Assembly (NCBI RefSeq): GCF_016756615.1
Contig: NZ_AP023262.1
Span: forward strand, 62,001-126,000
Length of the DNA stretch: 64,000 nt
Source: Mesorhizobium sp. L-8-3
GTDB taxonomy: Bacteria; Pseudomonadota; Alphaproteobacteria; Rhizobiales; Rhizobiaceae
Reading direction: 5' to 3'
The notes below the pieces were generated by a model. That model was not told where the DNA came from and made no database searches. It saw nothing but the letters and a program-made list of their open reading frames with translations. Position 1 is the stretch's first letter. Every line of letters begins with the position of its first letter. Below, piece by piece: positions 35,639 to 44,579 of this stretch. Made by a program: the position numbers and the translations under genes.

Positions 35639-37167
35639 TCCGCGGCCTCCCGATGCTCGACGCCCGCCATCAGCAGTCCGAGTTCGCCTTCGGTGGCGTC
35701 CGGTCCACGCTCGCCGACGACGCGGCCGTCGAACATGACCAGGATGCGATCGGAGAGCGAGCGTATCTCGTCGAGTTCGACCGACACCAGCAGCACGGCC
35801 TTGCCGCGGTCGCGCATGGCGATCAGGCGCTTGTGGATGAACTCGATGGCGCCGACATCGACGCCGCGCGTCGGCTGACCGACGATGAGCACGCCCGGAT
35901 CCTGCTCCATCTCGCGGGCAAGCACGATCTTCTGCTGGTTGCCGCCTGAGAAATTGGCGGTCTTCAGCCGCGGATTGCCCGGCCGGATGTCGTATTTCTC
36001 GATCTTGTCCTTGGCGTCCTGCAGGATCGCCTCGGCATTGAGGAACGGCCCCTTCAGATATTTGGGATCGTCATGATAGCCCAGGATCGAGTTCTCCTGT
36101 TCGTCGAAGGCGAGGACCAGCCCGACATGATGGCGGTCTTCCGGCACATGTGCGAGGCCGCGATCGCGCAGGTCGCCGGGATCGGCATTGCCGGTCACGT
36201 CGATCGGCTTGCCGTCGAGGAGCACGGACCCGGACACCGCCCTGCGGATGCCCGAGATCGCCTCGATCAGCTCGGACTGGCCGTTGCCGGCAACGCCGGC
36301 AATGCCGACGATCTCGCCGCCCCTGATGTCGAAGGAGACGTCCTTGACCATCGTGACGCCGCGCGAATCCTTGACTGTCAGATCCTTGACCGCGAGCTTG
36401 ACCCCGCCCGGCTTCGCTTCACCCTTCTCGACACGCAGCAGCACACGGCGCCCGACCATCAGCTCGGCCAGTTCCTCGACGGTGGTCTCGGCTGTCCGGC
36501 GGGTGGCGACCATGGTGCCCTGGCGCATGACCGACACATTGTCGGTGATCGCCATGATCTCGCGCAGCTTGTGGGTGATCAGCACCACCGTTTTACCCTG
36601 TTCCTTCAACTGCTGAAGGATGCGGAACAGATGGTCCGCCTCGGCGGGCGTCAGAACCCCGGTCGGTTCGTCGAGAATGAGGATCTCGGCGCCGCGATAA
36701 AGCGCCTTCAGGATCTCGACGCGCTGCTGCAGGCCGACCGGAAGTTCCTCGATGATGGCGTCCGGATCGACCTCGAGACCGTATTCCTTCTCCAGCCGAT
36801 TCAGTTCCGAACGCGCCTTGCCGATCGACTTGTTGAGCAGCGGCTCGCCTTCGGCGCCCAGGATGACGTTTTCCAGCACGGTGAAATTCTGCACCAGCAT
36901 GAAATGCTGATGCACCATTCCGATGCCCACCGCGATCGCGTCGTTCGGCGTCCGGATGGCCGTCGGCTTGCCGTCCACTTTTATCTCGCCGCTGTCGGCC
37001 TGGTAGAAGCCGTAGAGGATCGACATCAATGTCGACTTGCCCGCGCCGTTCTCGCCGATGATGCCGTGGATGGTGCCGCGAGGAATCTCCAGATGGATAT
37101 CCCGGTTGGCATGCACCGTCCCAAAACTCTTGTTGATGCCGATAAGCTCGATCGCAGCTTCAGCCAT
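35635..37167 (-). CDS. Nucleoside ABC importer (second system), double ATPase
   Basis: 510 residues from ATG at 37167 after GGCGGAGCC. The first half has Walker [18 protein letters not shown] near residue 40 and [19 protein letters not shown] then [10 protein letters not shown]. The second half has [18 protein letters not shown] near 285 and [19 protein letters not shown] with [12 protein letters not shown]. Same architecture as the ATPase at 14767. First gene of the operon ATPase-permease-permease-cdd-punA-deoA; the binding protein is 2.1 kb upstream on the same strand. Confidence 0.95.
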   Translation of the reverse strand: MAEAAIELIGINKSFGTVHANRDIHLEIPRGTIHGIIGENGAGKSTLMSILYGFYQADSGEIKVDGKPTAIRTPNDAIAVGIGMVHQHFMLVQNFTVLENVILGAEGEPLLNKSIGKARSELNRLEKEYGLEVDPDAIIEELPVGLQQRVEILKALYRGAEILILDEPTGVLTPAEADHLFRILQQLKEQGKTVVLITHKLREIMAITDNVSVMRQGTMVATRRTAETTVEELAELMVGRRVLLRVEKGEAKPGGVKLAVKDLTVKDSRGVTMVKDVSFDIRGGEIVGIAGVAGNGQSELIEAISGIRRAVSGSVLLDGKPIDVTGNADPGDLRDRGLAHVPEDRHHVGLVLAFDEQENSILGYHDDPKYLKGPFLNAEAILQDAKDKIEKYDIRPGNPRLKTANFSGGNQQKIVLAREMEQDPGVLIVGQPTRGVDVGAIEFIHKRLIAMRDRGKAVLLVSVELDEIRSLSDRILVMFDGRVVGERGPDATEGELGLLMAGVEHREAAE

Positions 37168-37340
37168 GCGATGGCTCCGCCTTCCCATTTTTTATCATTT
37201 GGTCAAACGCCCTATCATGCCGCCTTCCCCTTGCCAATCGGCGCGGCCTTTTTCCAACACTCTCGACAAATACGCTCCTGCTTGTCAATTTCGAAGCCGC
37301 GACAGGCAGGATTTATTTGGCCGGCATTCGGAGTACTCCC

Positions 37341-37550
37341 ATGACAATGCCTGCGGACCGTCTGACGACGCTGGAAATCAGGATCGCCGAGCAGGAAAAT
37401 ACCATCGAGGAACTGTCAAGGCAGATCGCCGAACAGTGGAAGGTGATCGAGCGGCAGCAGAAGAAGCTGGACGCCCTGACGCACCGGTTTCTCGCGCTCG
37501 AAGAGCAGACCGCGCCCGCCCACGAGGCGACGAAACCTCCGCATTGGTGA
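37341..37550 (+). CDS. slyX: SlyX-family small coiled-coil protein
   Basis: 69 residues from ATG at 37341, ribosome site CGGAGTACTCC. MTMPADRLTTLEIRIAEQENTIEELSRQIAEQWKVIERQQKKLDALTHRFLALEEQ is one long heptad coiled coil, typical of SlyX; the C-terminus ends PPHW, as is common in this family. Function of SlyX is not established. It precedes the anti-sigma-like gene by 7 bp. Confidence 0.85.
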   Translation: MTMPADRLTTLEIRIAEQENTIEELSRQIAEQWKVIERQQKKLDALTHRFLALEEQTAPAHEATKPPHW

Positions 37551-37557
37551 CGGCGGC

Positions 37558-37887
37558 GTGCCGCGCGAAGCCGATCAGATGAGGCGGGCCGGCAATTATG
37601 TGCTCGGCCTCATGGATGATATCGAGCGGGCCCGCGCGGAACGCGATCTCGAGATCGATGCGGATTTCCGCGGCGCGGTTCTGCGCGTGGCCGAGCGGAT
37701 GCGCCTGCTCGACCTGAGGCCCGATACCGCCTCCGCCGATGCCTGGCGGGCGATCTCGGCGCGGATCGCGGAAATGCCGCAGATGCGCGGCCGGCCCTCC
37801 CTGCTGTCGGCCCATCGCAGGGCGCCGGGCCGGATGGGCGCGGCCTTCATTCGGTTTCCGGCCCTCGTGGACGGCTCATCGCCATAG
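37558..37887 (+). CDS. Small anti-sigma-factor-like protein, probably frameshifted
   Basis: 109 residues read from a GTG at 37558 (ATG at 37579 is an alternative). RRAGNYVLGLMDDIERARAERDLEIDADFRGAVLRVAERM resembles the N-terminal sigma-binding part of RskA/ChrR-type anti-sigma factors. The last residues, FIRFPALVDGSSP, look unnatural. In the -1 frame the DNA continues GRGLHSVSGPRGRLIAIGLVAACAVGYAAG with a clean membrane helix and ends at TAG 37947-37949. So an intact gene would end there, anchored by one helix, and a one-base change near 37800-37870 has broken it, or the sequence has an error. No sigma gene is adjacent. Confidence 0.55.
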   Translation: MPREADQMRRAGNYVLGLMDDIERARAERDLEIDADFRGAVLRVAERMRLLDLRPDTASADAWRAISARIAEMPQMRGRPSLLSAHRRAPGRMGAAFIRFPALVDGSSP

Positions 37888-37974
37888 GGCTCGTCGCAGC
37901 CTGCGCCGTGGGCTATGCAGCAGGCGTGGCGACGGGCAGTTTCTGGTAGGCTTGCCCCGATCGTCACACCGAAA

Positions 37975-39175
37975 TCAGACGGCAAGGCCGCGCTCCGACC
38001 TCCTCGTCAGCAGCGGCACAAGGCAGAGCGCGCCCACGACGCCCGACCCCGCCAGGAACCAGCCGAAGCCGTCCCAGCCCTGCCCGTCGATGACATGGCC
38101 GGCAAGCGGCGGACCGAAGACCGTGGCGATGCCGCCCGTCTGCGCGATCAGGCCGATCGCCACGGAAGCCGAACCGCCACGCGGCACGATGAAGGGAACG
38201 CTGGCGAACAAAGCCGACGCCGTGACGCCGCCGGCGAGCGCGACGGCCACGGCCGCGGCGGTGGCCAGCGTCGCGTCCTGGCTCCCGAACGCGGGAAAGG
38301 CGGCGACGGCCGTCGCGGCGAAGCCGGCCAAGGCAAGGGTAGCGGCGAAGCGCGCGTCGCTGCCGCGCACCAGCACCGTCGTCGCGAGGTTTCCGAGCGG
38401 CACCAGCAGCGCCACCGTGCCGGCCGAAAGCGCGATCGCCGAATTGCCGCTGCCGACAAAGGCCGGCATGAAGGAGAAGAAGCCGACCGACAGGATGACG
38501 TAGACGCCGAAGGCGAGCGCCACCAGGACGACGTCGATGTTCAGCGTGGCCGCGAAGGAACCACGGGCGGGCCCGGTCGCCGGCTTCGCATCCAGATCCG
38601 GAAAGTCGGGGACGCGCGCCAGCAGCGTCGCCGAGACCACGGCCAGCAGGGCAAAGAGCATGGCGGCCGCCAGCAGGTAGATCTGCGGGCCGGCGGCGGG
38701 AAGCACCCATCCGGCGAGGAAGTCGGCCAGGGCGAAACCGACCGGCACGAAGCCGCCCCATACGGCAAGGACCGGCGCACGCCATTCGGGCGGCGCCACC
38801 GCGGCGGCGATCGCGGGAATGGCGATGACGAGGACCAGATAGCCCGCCCCTTCGAGCACGCGCGCGGCAAGGATCGCCTCCGGCGACGTGAACAGCGCGA
38901 GCGCGACACCCCCCCAGCGCGAGCAGGATGGAGGCGCCGACGAATGTCCGCCTCATGCCCAGGAACTCGATCGCCCAGCCCGCCGGCAGCGCCACCAACG
39001 CGACGAAGATGCCGATTGTCGAGGTCAGCCAGCCGATCAGCACGAGCGAGAAGCCGCTCTCGGTCCTGTACCAGTCGACCAGCGGCGCGATCTTGCCGAA
39101 CTGCGTGCCAGCCAGTATCCCGGCGAGCATCAGCACGGTGATCGCGACGAGGCGCAGCGGTCTGTCCCGGTTCAT
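37975..39175 (-). pseudogene. MFS transporter broken by a one-base insertion in a G7 run
   Basis: Two adjoining frames together make one MFS protein of about 400 residues and 12 helices. The first part, from ATG at 39175, reads MNRDRPLRLVAITVLMLAG through MRRTFVGASILLALGG. The second runs from about 38890 to the stop at 37975-37977 (reading ALFTSPEAILAARVLEGAGYLVLVIAIPAI... and ending ERGLAV). They meet at 38909-38915, seven C on this strand. With six, the protein would read LALGGVALALFTSPEAILAARVLEGAG without a break. Homopolymer runs invite both true slippage and sequencing error. Sugar or organic-anion transport cannot be decided. Confidence 0.8.
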
Positions 39176-39264
39176 GAATTTTCCCTGAGGGCCGTCGATC
39201 CATGGATGAGGCGGCGCCTCTTGCGGCGGCCGAAGCGCACGGACGGCATCGTTTGCAGGCGTAC

Positions 39265-39295
39265 AACGAAACCGCCGGCCCGAAGGCCGGCGGTT
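39265..39295 (-). terminator. Rho-independent terminator of the BMP gene, UUCG tetraloop
   Basis: Read on the minus strand: an 11-bp perfect stem AACCGCCGGCC / GGCCGGCGGTT closed by TTCG, then TTTCGTTG. It starts 20 bp after the BMP stop. A cUUCGg-type loop with GC-rich stem is typical for a strong terminator, though the U-tract is short. Confidence 0.8.
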
Positions 39296-39314
39296 CGCGG
39301 GTCATTCGACTGGA

Positions 39315-40304
39315 TCAGTACGGGCAGTTGTTGTCCGACATGTAGTCGTGCACGGTGATCGTGCCGGCGATGATGTCGTTCTTCGCCTTTTCGGCCGCTG
39401 CCTTCATGTCGGCAGAGACGAGGTCCTTGTTGTTGTCGTCCATGGCGTAGTCGACGCCGCCTTCCTTGAGGCCGAGATTGTTGAAGCCTGCGGTGAAGGC
39501 GTCATTCTTGGCGTCGCTGAAGGCGTTGTAGACCGCGACGTCGACACGCTTCACCATCGAGGTCAGCACCTTGCCGGGCTGCAGGCCGTTCTGGTTGGAA
39601 TCGACGCCGATGCCGAGCTTGCCGGCATCGGCCGCTGCCTGGAGCACGCCCACTCCCGTGCCGCCGGCGGCGGCGTAGATGACGTCGGCGCCCTGGTCCA
39701 TCTGCGACTTGGCGATCTCGCCGCCCTTGGTCGGGTCGTTCCACGCGGCCGGCGTGTCGCCGGTCATGTTGTAGATGACGTCGGTCGCGCCGGCGGCCTT
39801 GGCGCCGCCCACGTAACCGCAGCCGAACTTGCGGATCAGCGGAATGTCCATGCCGCCGATGAAGCCGACCTTCTTGCTCTGCGAAGCGAGCGCGGCGAGC
39901 ACGCCGACCACATAGGAGCCTTCCTGCTCCTTGAACACGACCGAGCGCACGTTCGGCTTGTCCACGACCATGTCGATGATGGCGAACTTGGTGTCCGGGA
40001 ACTCGGCGGCGACCTTCTCAAGTGCCGCAGCCCAGGAGAAGCCGGCCATCACGATCGGGTTGTTGCCGTCCTCGGCGAATTTGCGCAGCGCCTGCTCGCG
40101 TTGGGCGTCGTTCTGGATCTCGAAATCGCGGTACTCGATTCCGGTTTCGGTCTTGAACTTCTCGGCACCGTTGAAGGCAGCCTCGTTGAAGGATTTGTCG
40201 AACTTGCCGCCGAGATCGTAGATGATCGCCGGCTTGATGTCCGCGGCGAAAGCCGAGGCGGACATTGCTGTTGCGGCCAGAAGGCCGAGAACGATACGCT
40301 TCAT
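39315..40304 (-). CDS. BMP family nucleoside-binding protein (second system)
   Basis: 329 residues from ATG at 40304 (a GTG at 40313 is in frame). Signal peptide MKRIVLGLLAATAMSASAFA, cleavage near residue 20. The mature PnrA/BMP domain starts ADIKPAIIYDLGGKFDKSFNEAAFNGAEKF and has GGMDIPLIRKFGCGYVGGAKAAG near 150 and GADVIYAAAGGTGVGVLQAA near 205. It is not next to the other nucleoside ABC genes on this strand; a 2.1-kb block with slyX, a broken anti-sigma-like gene and a broken MFS gene lies between. It is followed by its own terminator, so it is expressed separately and perhaps at higher level. Confidence 0.93.
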   Translation of the reverse strand: MKRIVLGLLAATAMSASAFAADIKPAIIYDLGGKFDKSFNEAAFNGAEKFKTETGIEYRDFEIQNDAQREQALRKFAEDGNNPIVMAGFSWAAALEKVAAEFPDTKFAIIDMVVDKPNVRSVVFKEQEGSYVVGVLAALASQSKKVGFIGGMDIPLIRKFGCGYVGGAKAAGATDVIYNMTGDTPAAWNDPTKGGEIAKSQMDQGADVIYAAAGGTGVGVLQAAADAGKLGIGVDSNQNGLQPGKVLTSMVKRVDVAVYNAFSDAKNDAFTAGFNNLGLKEGGVDYAMDDNNKDLVSADMKAAAEKAKNDIIAGTITVHDYMSDNNCPY

Positions 40305-40432
40305 GTGATCCACACCCTGTCGGTTGTCATCCGTTGACGCCGCCCGCGCCTGCCTCGATCCCCGGCCGGCCCGGCAGCCATGGCGGGAGTTTCCTCCTCC
40401 CGCTCATCACGCCAATGTTGCATGGCGCAGAA

Positions 40433-40453
40433 CAAAATTCACGCGGAATTTTG
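40433..40453. promoter_or_regulatory. Perfect inverted repeat CAAAATTC-N5-GAATTTTG upstream of BMP gene
   Basis: Arms 40433-40440 and 40446-40453 are exact reverse complements around ACGCG. It is AT-rich within GC-rich DNA, 130 bp upstream of the binding-protein start and 92 bp after the end of the LysR gene. It looks like a transcription-factor operator for the nucleoside system; no binding protein is assigned. A separate hairpin GCGGGAG/CTCCCGC (40383-40403) lies between it and the gene, in the leader. Confidence 0.5.
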
Positions 40454-40544
40454 ACCCTTTGGAAAATGGTTGCGCCGGTGCAAGCGGAGCAGAAATGCCC
40501 GGTTTCCGGTAGGCTGATGAAAAGGAGGCTCTTGCCCCAGCCGG

Positions 40545-41438
40545 CTAGCGCAGCGCCTTCAGCTCTCGAAACGTATCGGCCACGAACCGTGCTATGAACT
40601 CGGTGTCTCCCGACCACGTCTCGTCGAGCGCGGCGAGCGACAGGGTCCGCGGCGCGATGCAGGGGCTAGCCTCGAACCGGTGGATCCGGTCGGCAATGTC
40701 TGATCTTATGATTGCCGGCGTCATCACCGCGAAACCCAATCCCGAGGCGACCAGTTCACTCGTCACCGAGAGCGAATTGCAGCCGCTCATCGATTTCGGC
40801 GTGCAGTGGGCGGTTTCGAACCACTCCCGTATCGTCCTGCCTATGGTCGACGTCTCAGGCTGCGTGAAGATCGCCTCGGCGACGAGGTCGCCAGGCGTCA
40901 GCGTCCGTCCGACCAACGGATGGGAGGCTGGGCCGAGCCAGGCCAGATCGACCTCGCCCAGCGGCTTCACGGTTATGCCCTCGGAGGCGGCTGCGTCTGT
41001 GGTGATAGCAACATCGAGCTGCCGTTCGGCCAACTGTTTCAGGAGCACCGCGCCGACATCGACTTTCAGCTCTATGCGCAGCGACGGTCGCGTGGCGTTC
41101 AATTCGCGGATGAGCCTCGGCAGCGCCAGATGCGCCACCGTCTCGACCACACCGAGCCGCAGCAAGCCCCGGAGTTTTCCGGCGGTCGTTTGGTCGTGGA
41201 TCTCGCGCGCCAGAGCCAGCATCTGCTCGGCCTGGCGCTGGATCGCCTTTCCGGCCTCGGTGAGACGCGCACGTCCGCTGCTGCGGTCGAACAGGACACA
41301 ACCCAGGTCGCGCTCAAGCTCGCGAATTCGTCCTGATATGGACGGTTGGGTGATGCAAAGCTGGCGCGCGGCGGCATGAAAGGAGCCCAGCCTGGCAATC
41401 CAGTAGAAGGATTCGATCTGAGCGAGGGTCAGACGCAT
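40545..41438 (-). CDS. LysR family regulator divergent to TRAP-hyuAB cluster
   Basis: 297 residues, standard length. HTH: MRLTLAQIESFYWIARLGSFHAAARQLCITQPSISGRIRELERDLG (residues 3-48), with LFDRSSGRARLTEAGKAI after it. The effector domain covers residues 90-297. It is divergent to the dctP gene at 41555, with 116 bp between. A TGATAG-N7-CTATCA palindrome overlaps its start codon. This layout is typical for a LysR protein that controls its own gene and the divergent operon in response to a pathway metabolite. Confidence 0.9.
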   Translation of the reverse strand: MRLTLAQIESFYWIARLGSFHAAARQLCITQPSISGRIRELERDLGCVLFDRSSGRARLTEAGKAIQRQAEQMLALAREIHDQTTAGKLRGLLRLGVVETVAHLALPRLIRELNATRPSLRIELKVDVGAVLLKQLAERQLDVAITTDAAASEGITVKPLGEVDLAWLGPASHPLVGRTLTPGDLVAEAIFTQPETSTIGRTIREWFETAHCTPKSMSGCNSLSVTSELVASGLGFAVMTPAIIRSDIADRIHRFEASPCIAPRTLSLAALDETWSGDTEFIARFVADTFRELKALR

Positions 41439-41456
41439 GATAGGCAGAGACTATCA
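41438..41456. promoter_or_regulatory. LysR-type box TGATAG-N7-CTATCA
   Basis: Perfect 6-bp arms (41438-41443 and 41451-41456) contain a T-N11-A spacing (T41441 to A41453), the LysR consensus. It overlaps the start codon of the divergent LysR gene, about 100 bp upstream of dctP. Candidate autoregulatory and activating site. Confidence 0.6.
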
Positions 41457-41554
41457 TCGATGGTCGCGAAATCAATTAGAAGCAATCACTCTTCTTGTGT
41501 AGCTTCATTCCCAGCCGCTGTCCGGCAGCGGCGTCCAGCAGGGGAGACACGACA

Positions 41555-42610
41555 ATGAGAAAGCTACGCACGACACTCTTGTCGCTGGCATTCGCCGCCG
41601 CGGCGATGGGAGCGGCCCATGGGGAGGAATTGCAGGAACTTCGCCTGAAAGTGATCGGCGGCTGGAGCAACGTCACCATGACGACGGTGGTAGAGCAGCC
41701 GTTCTGGCAGCGCACGCTGCCGGAGATTTCAGGCGGCAGAATCACGGCCGATTTCAACAGCCTCGATACGCTCGGCCTCAAGGGCGACGAGACACTGCGA
41801 CTGCTCAAGCTGAAGATCGCCGACATCGTCACCGGCCCGGTCAGCTTCGTCGCAGGCGATTTCAAGCTTTATGACGGGCTCGATCTTTCAGGCGCGATCC
41901 TCGACCTCGGCTCCATGCGCAAGGCGGTCGACGCCTACCGCCCTGTCATCGACAAGAACATGCAGGAGAACTTCAATGCCCATCTCCTGATGATGTGGCC
42001 GTCGCCGCCGCAGGTGCTCTTCTGCAAGGGCGAGATCAAGGGCGTCGCCGACCTGGCGGGCAAGAAGATCCGAACCTTCAACCAGACGCTTTCGGACTTC
42101 GTGGAGGCGGTCGGCGGCACGCCGGTCAATCTTTCCTTCGCCGAGGTGGTGCCCGCGCTGCAGAACGGCACCGCCGATTGCGGGGTCACCGGCACCGGCC
42201 CCGGCAACTCCGCAAAATGGTGGGAAGTGACCGACCATCTCTTCCCGCTGGTGCTCGGCTGGGCGCCCTATTTCAGCGCCATCAACCTCGATAGCTGGAA
42301 CCAGCTCGACGAACCGACCAGGACGTTCCTCACAGACGCCTTCGCCAGGCTGGAGGATGAGATGTGGACCCATGTCGGGGCAGCCGCGGCGGAAGGCATC
42401 AACTGCAACACAGGCGTCGGCGAATGCAAGACCGGCACAAGGGCCAATATGAAGCTGGTCGACGTTTCGGACGCGGACAAGGCCCTGCTGACCGGCATGG
42501 TGACCGAGACGATCCTGCCGCGCTGGGCGAGCCGGTGCGGCGAAGCCTGCGTGGCGGAGTGGAACGGCACAGTCGGCAAGGCGCTCGGCTTCGAAGCCGG
42601 GGCAAAGTGA
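41555..42610 (+). CDS. TRAP transporter substrate-binding protein (DctP family)
   Basis: 351 residues from ATG at 41555, ribosome site AGGGGAGACAC. Signal peptide of about 23 residues (cleavage near AHG-EE). The mature part begins LRLKVIGGWSNVTMTTVVEQPFWQRTLPEISGGRI. GKKIRTFNQTLSDFVEAVGG near 180 bears the family arginine, followed by FAEVVPALQNGTADCGVTG, the DctP ligand loop. Several cysteines near the C-terminus (INCNTGVGECKTG, SRCGEACVAEW) are unusual for this family and may form disulfides. First gene of the operon with the hyuA/hyuB genes; ligand may be a hydantoin, oxoproline-like or D-amino acid derivative. Confidence 0.9.
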   Translation: MRKLRTTLLSLAFAAAAMGAAHGEELQELRLKVIGGWSNVTMTTVVEQPFWQRTLPEISGGRITADFNSLDTLGLKGDETLRLLKLKIADIVTGPVSFVAGDFKLYDGLDLSGAILDLGSMRKAVDAYRPVIDKNMQENFNAHLLMMWPSPPQVLFCKGEIKGVADLAGKKIRTFNQTLSDFVEAVGGTPVNLSFAEVVPALQNGTADCGVTGTGPGNSAKWWEVTDHLFPLVLGWAPYFSAINLDSWNQLDEPTRTFLTDAFARLEDEMWTHVGAAAAEGINCNTGVGECKTGTRANMKLVDVSDADKALLTGMVTETILPRWASRCGEACVAEWNGTVGKALGFEAGAK

Positions 42611-42612
42611 TC

Positions 42613-43242
42613 ATGGCGGCGCGCGAACCTCAGGCCCGGCCCAGCCCGCTTCGTGGATTGCGCGCCGTCTCACGACTTGTTCTGCTTGCTGGCGGGCTTC
42701 TGCTGGTCGCCGCGACGGTCTTGATCATCATTGAGATCGTCATGCGCCAGTTCTTCCGCCGAACGCTCGGCGGTGTCGACGAACTGGCGGGTTTTGCACT
42801 GGCCGTCGGAACCGCGTGGAGCTTCGGCTCCGTGCTCCTCGACAAGGCCCATGTGCGCATCGATACGCTCTACGCCCGTTTCGGCGAGCGCGGCCGGGCC
42901 ATATCGGACGTGATCGCGCTCGCCGGAACCGTGCTGTTCGCTGCCACGCTGGTCTATTTCTCGACCGATGTTCTGGCCAGCAGCCTGCGCTTCGGCGCTA
43001 CGTCGCAGAGTTCGCTCGCCATTCCGAAATCGGTGCCGCAAGCCTTGTGGCTCGGCGGTCTCGTCTGGTTCCTGCTTGTCGCGGTGGTCCTTCTGCTTTC
43101 GTGCCTGTCGGCCCTTCTGCGAGGGGACTGGCGGCGGGTCGGGTTGCTCGCCGGCGCGCCGGAACTCGAGCGGGAGCTGCAGGCCGAACTCGCGAACAGG
43201 CAACAGCGCACCGCCGAAGAGCCCGGAGGGCTGCCCCTATGA
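42613..43242 (+). CDS. TRAP transporter small permease (DctQ family)
   Basis: 209 residues from ATG at 42613; a GTG at 42607 overlapping the dctP stop (GTGA) is also possible. Four helices, near residues 20-40, 58-75, 95-115 and 145-168. VMRQFFRRTLGGVDELAGFALAVGTAWSF contains the family motif. C-terminal tail is polar (ELERELQAELANRQQ). Ends with an ATGA overlap to dctM. Confidence 0.88.
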   Translation: MAAREPQARPSPLRGLRAVSRLVLLAGGLLLVAATVLIIIEIVMRQFFRRTLGGVDELAGFALAVGTAWSFGSVLLDKAHVRIDTLYARFGERGRAISDVIALAGTVLFAATLVYFSTDVLASSLRFGATSQSSLAIPKSVPQALWLGGLVWFLLVAVVLLLSCLSALLRGDWRRVGLLAGAPELERELQAELANRQQRTAEEPGGLPL

Positions 43243-44522
43243 TCGCCTTCGCAATCGGCGCGATGGTCCTGTTTCTGGCGCTCGGGCTGCCGATCGCGGT
43301 CAGTCTCGGGCTGGTCGGCATGGGCCTTTCCGAATTCTTCAGCCCGCTGCCTCTCACGCGGGCCATCGGGGAGGTCGCCTGGAGTTCGTCGACCGGTTTC
43401 CTGATGGTCAGCATCCCGCTGTTCGTGCTGCTCGGCGAAGTGCTGCTGCGTTCCGGCATCGCCGACCGCATGTATGCCGCAGTGGCGGCATGGTTTTCCT
43501 GGATGCCGGGCGGCCTCATGCACGCGAATATCGGGTCCTGCGCCCTCTTTGCCTCGATGTGCGGATCCAGCGTCGCGACGGCGGCAACGGTCGGCACGAC
43601 GGCGATGCCGCAGATTGGCAAATACGGCTACAACCCACCGCTCTTCCTCGGAACGCTCGCCGCCGGCGGCACGCTCGGGATCCTCATCCCCCCTTCGATC
43701 AACCTCATCGTCTACGGGCTGATCACAAATACCTCGATCCCAAAGCTCTATCTGGCGGGCATCGTCCCAGGCCTGCTCCTGGCGGCGATGTTCATGGGCG
43801 CGGTCGCACTCGCCTGCACGGCCTGGCCGAGCCTGGGCGGGCAAAGGGTGGCCGTCACGTGGAACGAGCGGCTCGCGCTTCTGGCGGAATTCCTGCCGCC
43901 CGTCTTCATCTTCGGGGTGGTCATCGGCTCGATCTATCTTGGCTGGGCAACCGCCACCGAATCGGCGGCTCTTGGCGTCGCCGCCGCAGTCATTCTGACG
44001 ATGGCGCGCGGCCGCTTCACGATCGCCATGTTCATGACGGCGGTGGAGAACACGATGAAGACCACCGGCATGATCATGCTGATCGTGCTCGCGGCATTCT
44101 TCCTCAACTTCGTGATGACCGCCGTCGGGCTTACGACGGCCATCGTGAACCTGGTCACCGCCTATGATCTGCCGCCGCTCGGCCTGATGCTGGCGGTCAT
44201 TGTCTTCTATCTCATCCTCGGCGCCTTCATGGACGAGATGGCGATGATGATCTCCACCGTGCCGATCATCGCGCCCGTGGTCTTCGCGGCCGGCTTCGAC
44301 GGTGTCTGGTTCGGGGTGGCTCTGGTGGTCCTCATGCAGGCGGGGATGATCCTGCCGCCGGTCGGCATCAATCTCTTCGTCATCCAGGGGATCCGCCGCA
44401 ACGGACGCATCGGCGAGATCGCCACCGGCTCGATGCCCTTCGTGCTCTCGATGCTGTTGCTGCTCGCCCTGCTCGTCGCATTCCCGGGAATCGCGCTTTT
44501 CCTGCCGGCTGCCTTGAACTGA
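43239..44522 (+). CDS. TRAP transporter large permease (DctM family)
   Basis: 427 residues, about 12 helices. Motifs: STGFLMVSIPLFVLLGEVLLRSGIADRMY near 50-75, SMCGSSVATAATVGTTAMPQI near 105, GTLGILIPPSINLIVYGLIT near 142-160, and ILPPVGINLFVIQGI near 370. ATG at 43239 overlaps the dctQ stop. Completes the transporter; the hyuA-type gene follows 57 bp later, so the operon probably continues. Confidence 0.93.
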   Translation: MIAFAIGAMVLFLALGLPIAVSLGLVGMGLSEFFSPLPLTRAIGEVAWSSSTGFLMVSIPLFVLLGEVLLRSGIADRMYAAVAAWFSWMPGGLMHANIGSCALFASMCGSSVATAATVGTTAMPQIGKYGYNPPLFLGTLAAGGTLGILIPPSINLIVYGLITNTSIPKLYLAGIVPGLLLAAMFMGAVALACTAWPSLGGQRVAVTWNERLALLAEFLPPVFIFGVVIGSIYLGWATATESAALGVAAAVILTMARGRFTIAMFMTAVENTMKTTGMIMLIVLAAFFLNFVMTAVGLTTAIVNLVTAYDLPPLGLMLAVIVFYLILGAFMDEMAMMISTVPIIAPVVFAAGFDGVWFGVALVVLMQAGMILPPVGINLFVIQGIRRNGRIGEIATGSMPFVLSMLLLLALLVAFPGIALFLPAALN

Positions 44523-44579
44523 CGAGACCCGTCCTACGGGCCGGCGCTGCGTCCGTGTATCCGAAAGAAGCTGAAAGAA

